Source of the DNA: Bordetella sp. | GTDB lineage: Bacteria; Pseudomonadota; Gammaproteobacteria; Burkholderiales; Burkholderiaceae_B | DNA: 6,690 nucleotides | Direction: 5' to 3' | Assembly (NCBI GenBank): GCA_027450125.1 | Contig: DAIDKG010000509.1 | Span: 1-6,690 of the forward strand | Part shown: positions 4,933-6,690 of the stretch, piece by piece | How the letters are laid out: the number at the start of each line of letters is the position of its first letter | How positions within the stretch are numbered: the stretch's first letter is position 1 | The notes under the pieces: model-generated | Databases searched by the model: none | Seen by the model: only the letters and a program-made list of their open reading frames with translations | What the model was told of the DNA's origin: nothing | Position numbers and translations under genes: made by a program

Positions 4933-6690
4933 TGAACTCTCAATACCGCAAGCCCCTGCCGGGCACCAAGCTGGACTATTTCGCTGCGCGCGAGGCTGTG
5001 GACGCCATCTCGCCGGGCGCCTATGACGGTCTGCCCTACACCTCGCGCGTACTGGCCGAGAATCTGGTGCGGCGCTGCGATCCCGCGCTACTGCGCGATG
5101 CGCTCGGGCAGCTCATAGAGCGCAGGCGCGACCTGGATTTTCCGTGGTTTCCGACCCGCGTGGTGTGCCACGACATCCTGGGCCAGACGGCGCTGGTGGA
5201 CCTGGCCGGCCTGCGCGATGCGATCGCCGACCAGGGGGGCGACCCGTCTCAGGTCAACCCGGTGGTGCCGGTGCAACTGATCGTCGACCACTCGCTGGCC
5301 GTGGAATACGGCGGCTTCGATCCCGACGCCTTCGCCAAGAACCGCGCGGTGGAAGACCGCCGCAACGAAGACCGCTTCCACTTCATCAACTGGACCAAGG
5401 ACGCGTTCGACAATATGGACGTGGTGCCCGCCGGCAACGGCATCATGCACCAGATCAATCTTGAGCGCATGTCGCCCGTCATCTTTCAAAAAGACGGCGT
5501 CGCCTTCCCCGATACGCTGGTCGGCACCGACAGCCACACCCCGCATGTGGACGCGCTGGGCGTGATCGCCATTGGCGTTGGCGGGCTCGAGGCCGAGAAC
5601 GTGATGCTGGGCCGCGCGTCGTGGATGCGCCTGCCCGACATTATCGGCGTGGAGCTGACCGGCAAGCGCCAGCCCGGCATCACCGCGACCGACATCGTGC
5701 TCACCCTCACCGAGTTCCTGCGTAAGGAGAAAGTGGTGGGCGCCTATCTGGAATTCTACGGCGAGGGCGCGCGCAGCCTCACGCTTGGCGACCGCGCCAC
5801 CATCTCCAACATGGCCCCCGAATATGGCGCCACCGCCGCCATGTTCTCGATCGACGAGCAAACCATGGAATATCTGCGCCTCACCGGCCGCAGCCCTGAG
5901 CAGCTCAAGCTGGTTGAGACCTATGCCCGCGCGGCCGGCCTGTGGGCCGATTCGCTGGCCAACGCCCAGTATGAGCGGGTGCTGAAATTCGACCTCTCAC
6001 GCGTTGTGCGCACCATGGCCGGCCCCTCGAATCCGCATCGCCGCCTGCCCGTCTCGGCGCTGCATGAGCGCGGCATCGCCGGTGCCTGGACCGAGGAACC
6101 CGGCAAGATGCCCGATGGCGCGGTGATCATTGCCGCCATCACCAGCTGCACCAACACCTCGAACCCCCGCAATGTCATCGCGGCGGGCTTGCTGGCGCGC
6201 AATGCCAACAAGCTGGGCCTCACGCGCAAGCCGTGGGTGAAATCCTCGCTCGCGCCTGGCTCGAAGGCCGTGGCGCGGTATCTCGACGAAGCCGGCCTGA
6301 CCAAGGATCTCGAAGCGCTGGGCTTTGGCATCGTGGCGTTTGCCTGCACCACCTGCAACGGCATGTCGGGCGCGCTCGACCCCAAGATCCAGCAGGAGAT
6401 CATCGACCGCGACCTCTATGCGACCGCCGTGCTCTCGGGCAACCGCAATTTCGATGGCCGCATCCACCCCTATGCCAAGCAGGCGTTCCTGGCCTCGCCG
6501 CCGCTGGTGGTGGCTTATGCCATTGCCGGCACCATCCGCTTCGATATCGAGCAGGACGTGCTGGGCACCACGGCTGACGGCCAGGAAATCCGCCTGAAAG
6601 ACATCTGGCCCTCCGATGAGGAGATCGACGCCGTGGTGGCCGCGGCCGTGAAGCCCGAACAGTTCACCAAGGTTTATGAGCCGATGTTTG
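4932..6690 (+). CDS. acnD: AcnD, Fe/S-dependent 2-methylcitrate dehydratase (cut by window edge)
   Basis: 586 residues are visible, about two thirds of the usual 860 or so. AcnD dehydrates 2-methylcitrate in the cytoplasm; with PrpF it replaces PrpD in the methylcitrate cycle that oxidises propionyl-CoA to pyruvate. The start RKPLPGTKLDYFAAREAV and the segments FPWFPTRVVCHDILGQT and GTDSHTPHVDALGVIAIGVGG are characteristic of AcnD, not of housekeeping AcnA. The three [4Fe-4S] ligands are present: Cys406 (in SCTNTSNP), Cys472 and Cys475 (CTTC). The chain stops in the linker before the C-terminal swivel domain. The start is ambiguous: two adjacent ATGs at 4929 and 4932 overlap the gntR TGA. With GAGG at 4924-4927 the second is better spaced and matches homologues (MN...). 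Translational coupling to gntR is expected. prpB, prpC and prpF are not in view; they may follow. Confidence 0.93.
   Translation, partial: MNSQYRKPLPGTKLDYFAAREAVDAISPGAYDGLPYTSRVLAENLVRRCDPALLRDALGQLIERRRDLDFPWFPTRVVCHDILGQTALVDLAGLRDAIADQGGDPSQVNPVVPVQLIVDHSLAVEYGGFDPDAFAKNRAVEDRRNEDRFHFINWTKDAFDNMDVVPAGNGIMHQINLERMSPVIFQKDGVAFPDTLVGTDSHTPHVDALGVIAIGVGGLEAENVMLGRASWMRLPDIIGVELTGKRQPGITATDIVLTLTEFLRKEKVVGAYLEFYGEGARSLTLGDRATISNMAPEYGATAAMFSIDEQTMEYLRLTGRSPEQLKLVETYARAAGLWADSLANAQYERVLKFDLSRVVRTMAGPSNPHRRLPVSALHERGIAGAWTEEPGKMPDGAVIIAAITSCTNTSNPRNVIAAGLLARNANKLGLTRKPWVKSSLAPGSKAVARYLDEAGLTKDLEALGFGIVAFACTTCNGMSGALDPKIQQEIIDRDLYATAVLSGNRNFDGRIHPYAKQAFLASPPLVVAYAIAGTIRFDIEQDVLGTTADGQEIRLKDIWPSDEEIDAVVAAAVKPEQFTKVYEPMF

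Noticed and set aside
5088..5861. Minus-strand open frame of 257 codons
   Set aside because: Antisense to acnD, which is unmistakable. The His/Val/Gly-rich translation is a shadow.

Overview
The window is high-GC (roughly two-thirds G+C) chromosomal DNA with dense, ordinary coding. The protein set (HemJ, an RlmL-type methyltransferase, a GntR/FCD regulator directly followed by AcnD, and an AMP-binding protein) and the codon use suggest a betaproteobacterium of the Burkholderiales, most likely an Alcaligenaceae member such as Bordetella or Achromobacter. This placement is inferred from resemblance; no database was searched. I see no mobile element, CRISPR array, tRNA or rRNA.

Left part, all on the minus strand. 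A regulator-like promoter region (about 2094-2135) drives a 68-residue protein of unknown function (2044 to 1838), which ends at two tandem hairpins, the second a clear intrinsic terminator. Downstream lies a two-gene unit: a member of the AMP-binding (acyl-CoA synthetase) family with badly eroded catalytic motifs and no C-terminal lid domain (1576 to 185), then, 5 bases later, a gamma-class carbonic anhydrase-like protein that runs off the left edge (179 to 1).

Middle, minus strand. hemJ (4090 to 3662, protoporphyrinogen oxidase of haem synthesis) is followed 25 bases later by an RlmL-type THUMP rRNA methyltransferase with a long charged N-terminal extension (3636 to 2155). These two probably form an operon.

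Right part, plus strand. Divergent from hemJ is a GntR/FCD regulator (4222-4932) whose stop codon overlaps the start of acnD (4932 to the right edge), the Fe-S 2-methylcitrate dehydratase of the methylcitrate cycle for propionate breakdown. Two TCGTCGAC-type operator-like sites lie in the divergent intergenic region, 62 bp apart. One sits between the two candidate promoters and the other sits right against the regulator's start codon. The simplest reading is an autoregulated, propionate-responsive gntR-acnD unit.

Nothing here is a clearly new system. The points most worth a second look are the degenerate adenylate-forming protein coupled to a gamma-carbonic anhydrase gene, the twin perfect palindromes built into the small gene's promoter, and the operator that takes the place of a ribosome binding site at gntR.
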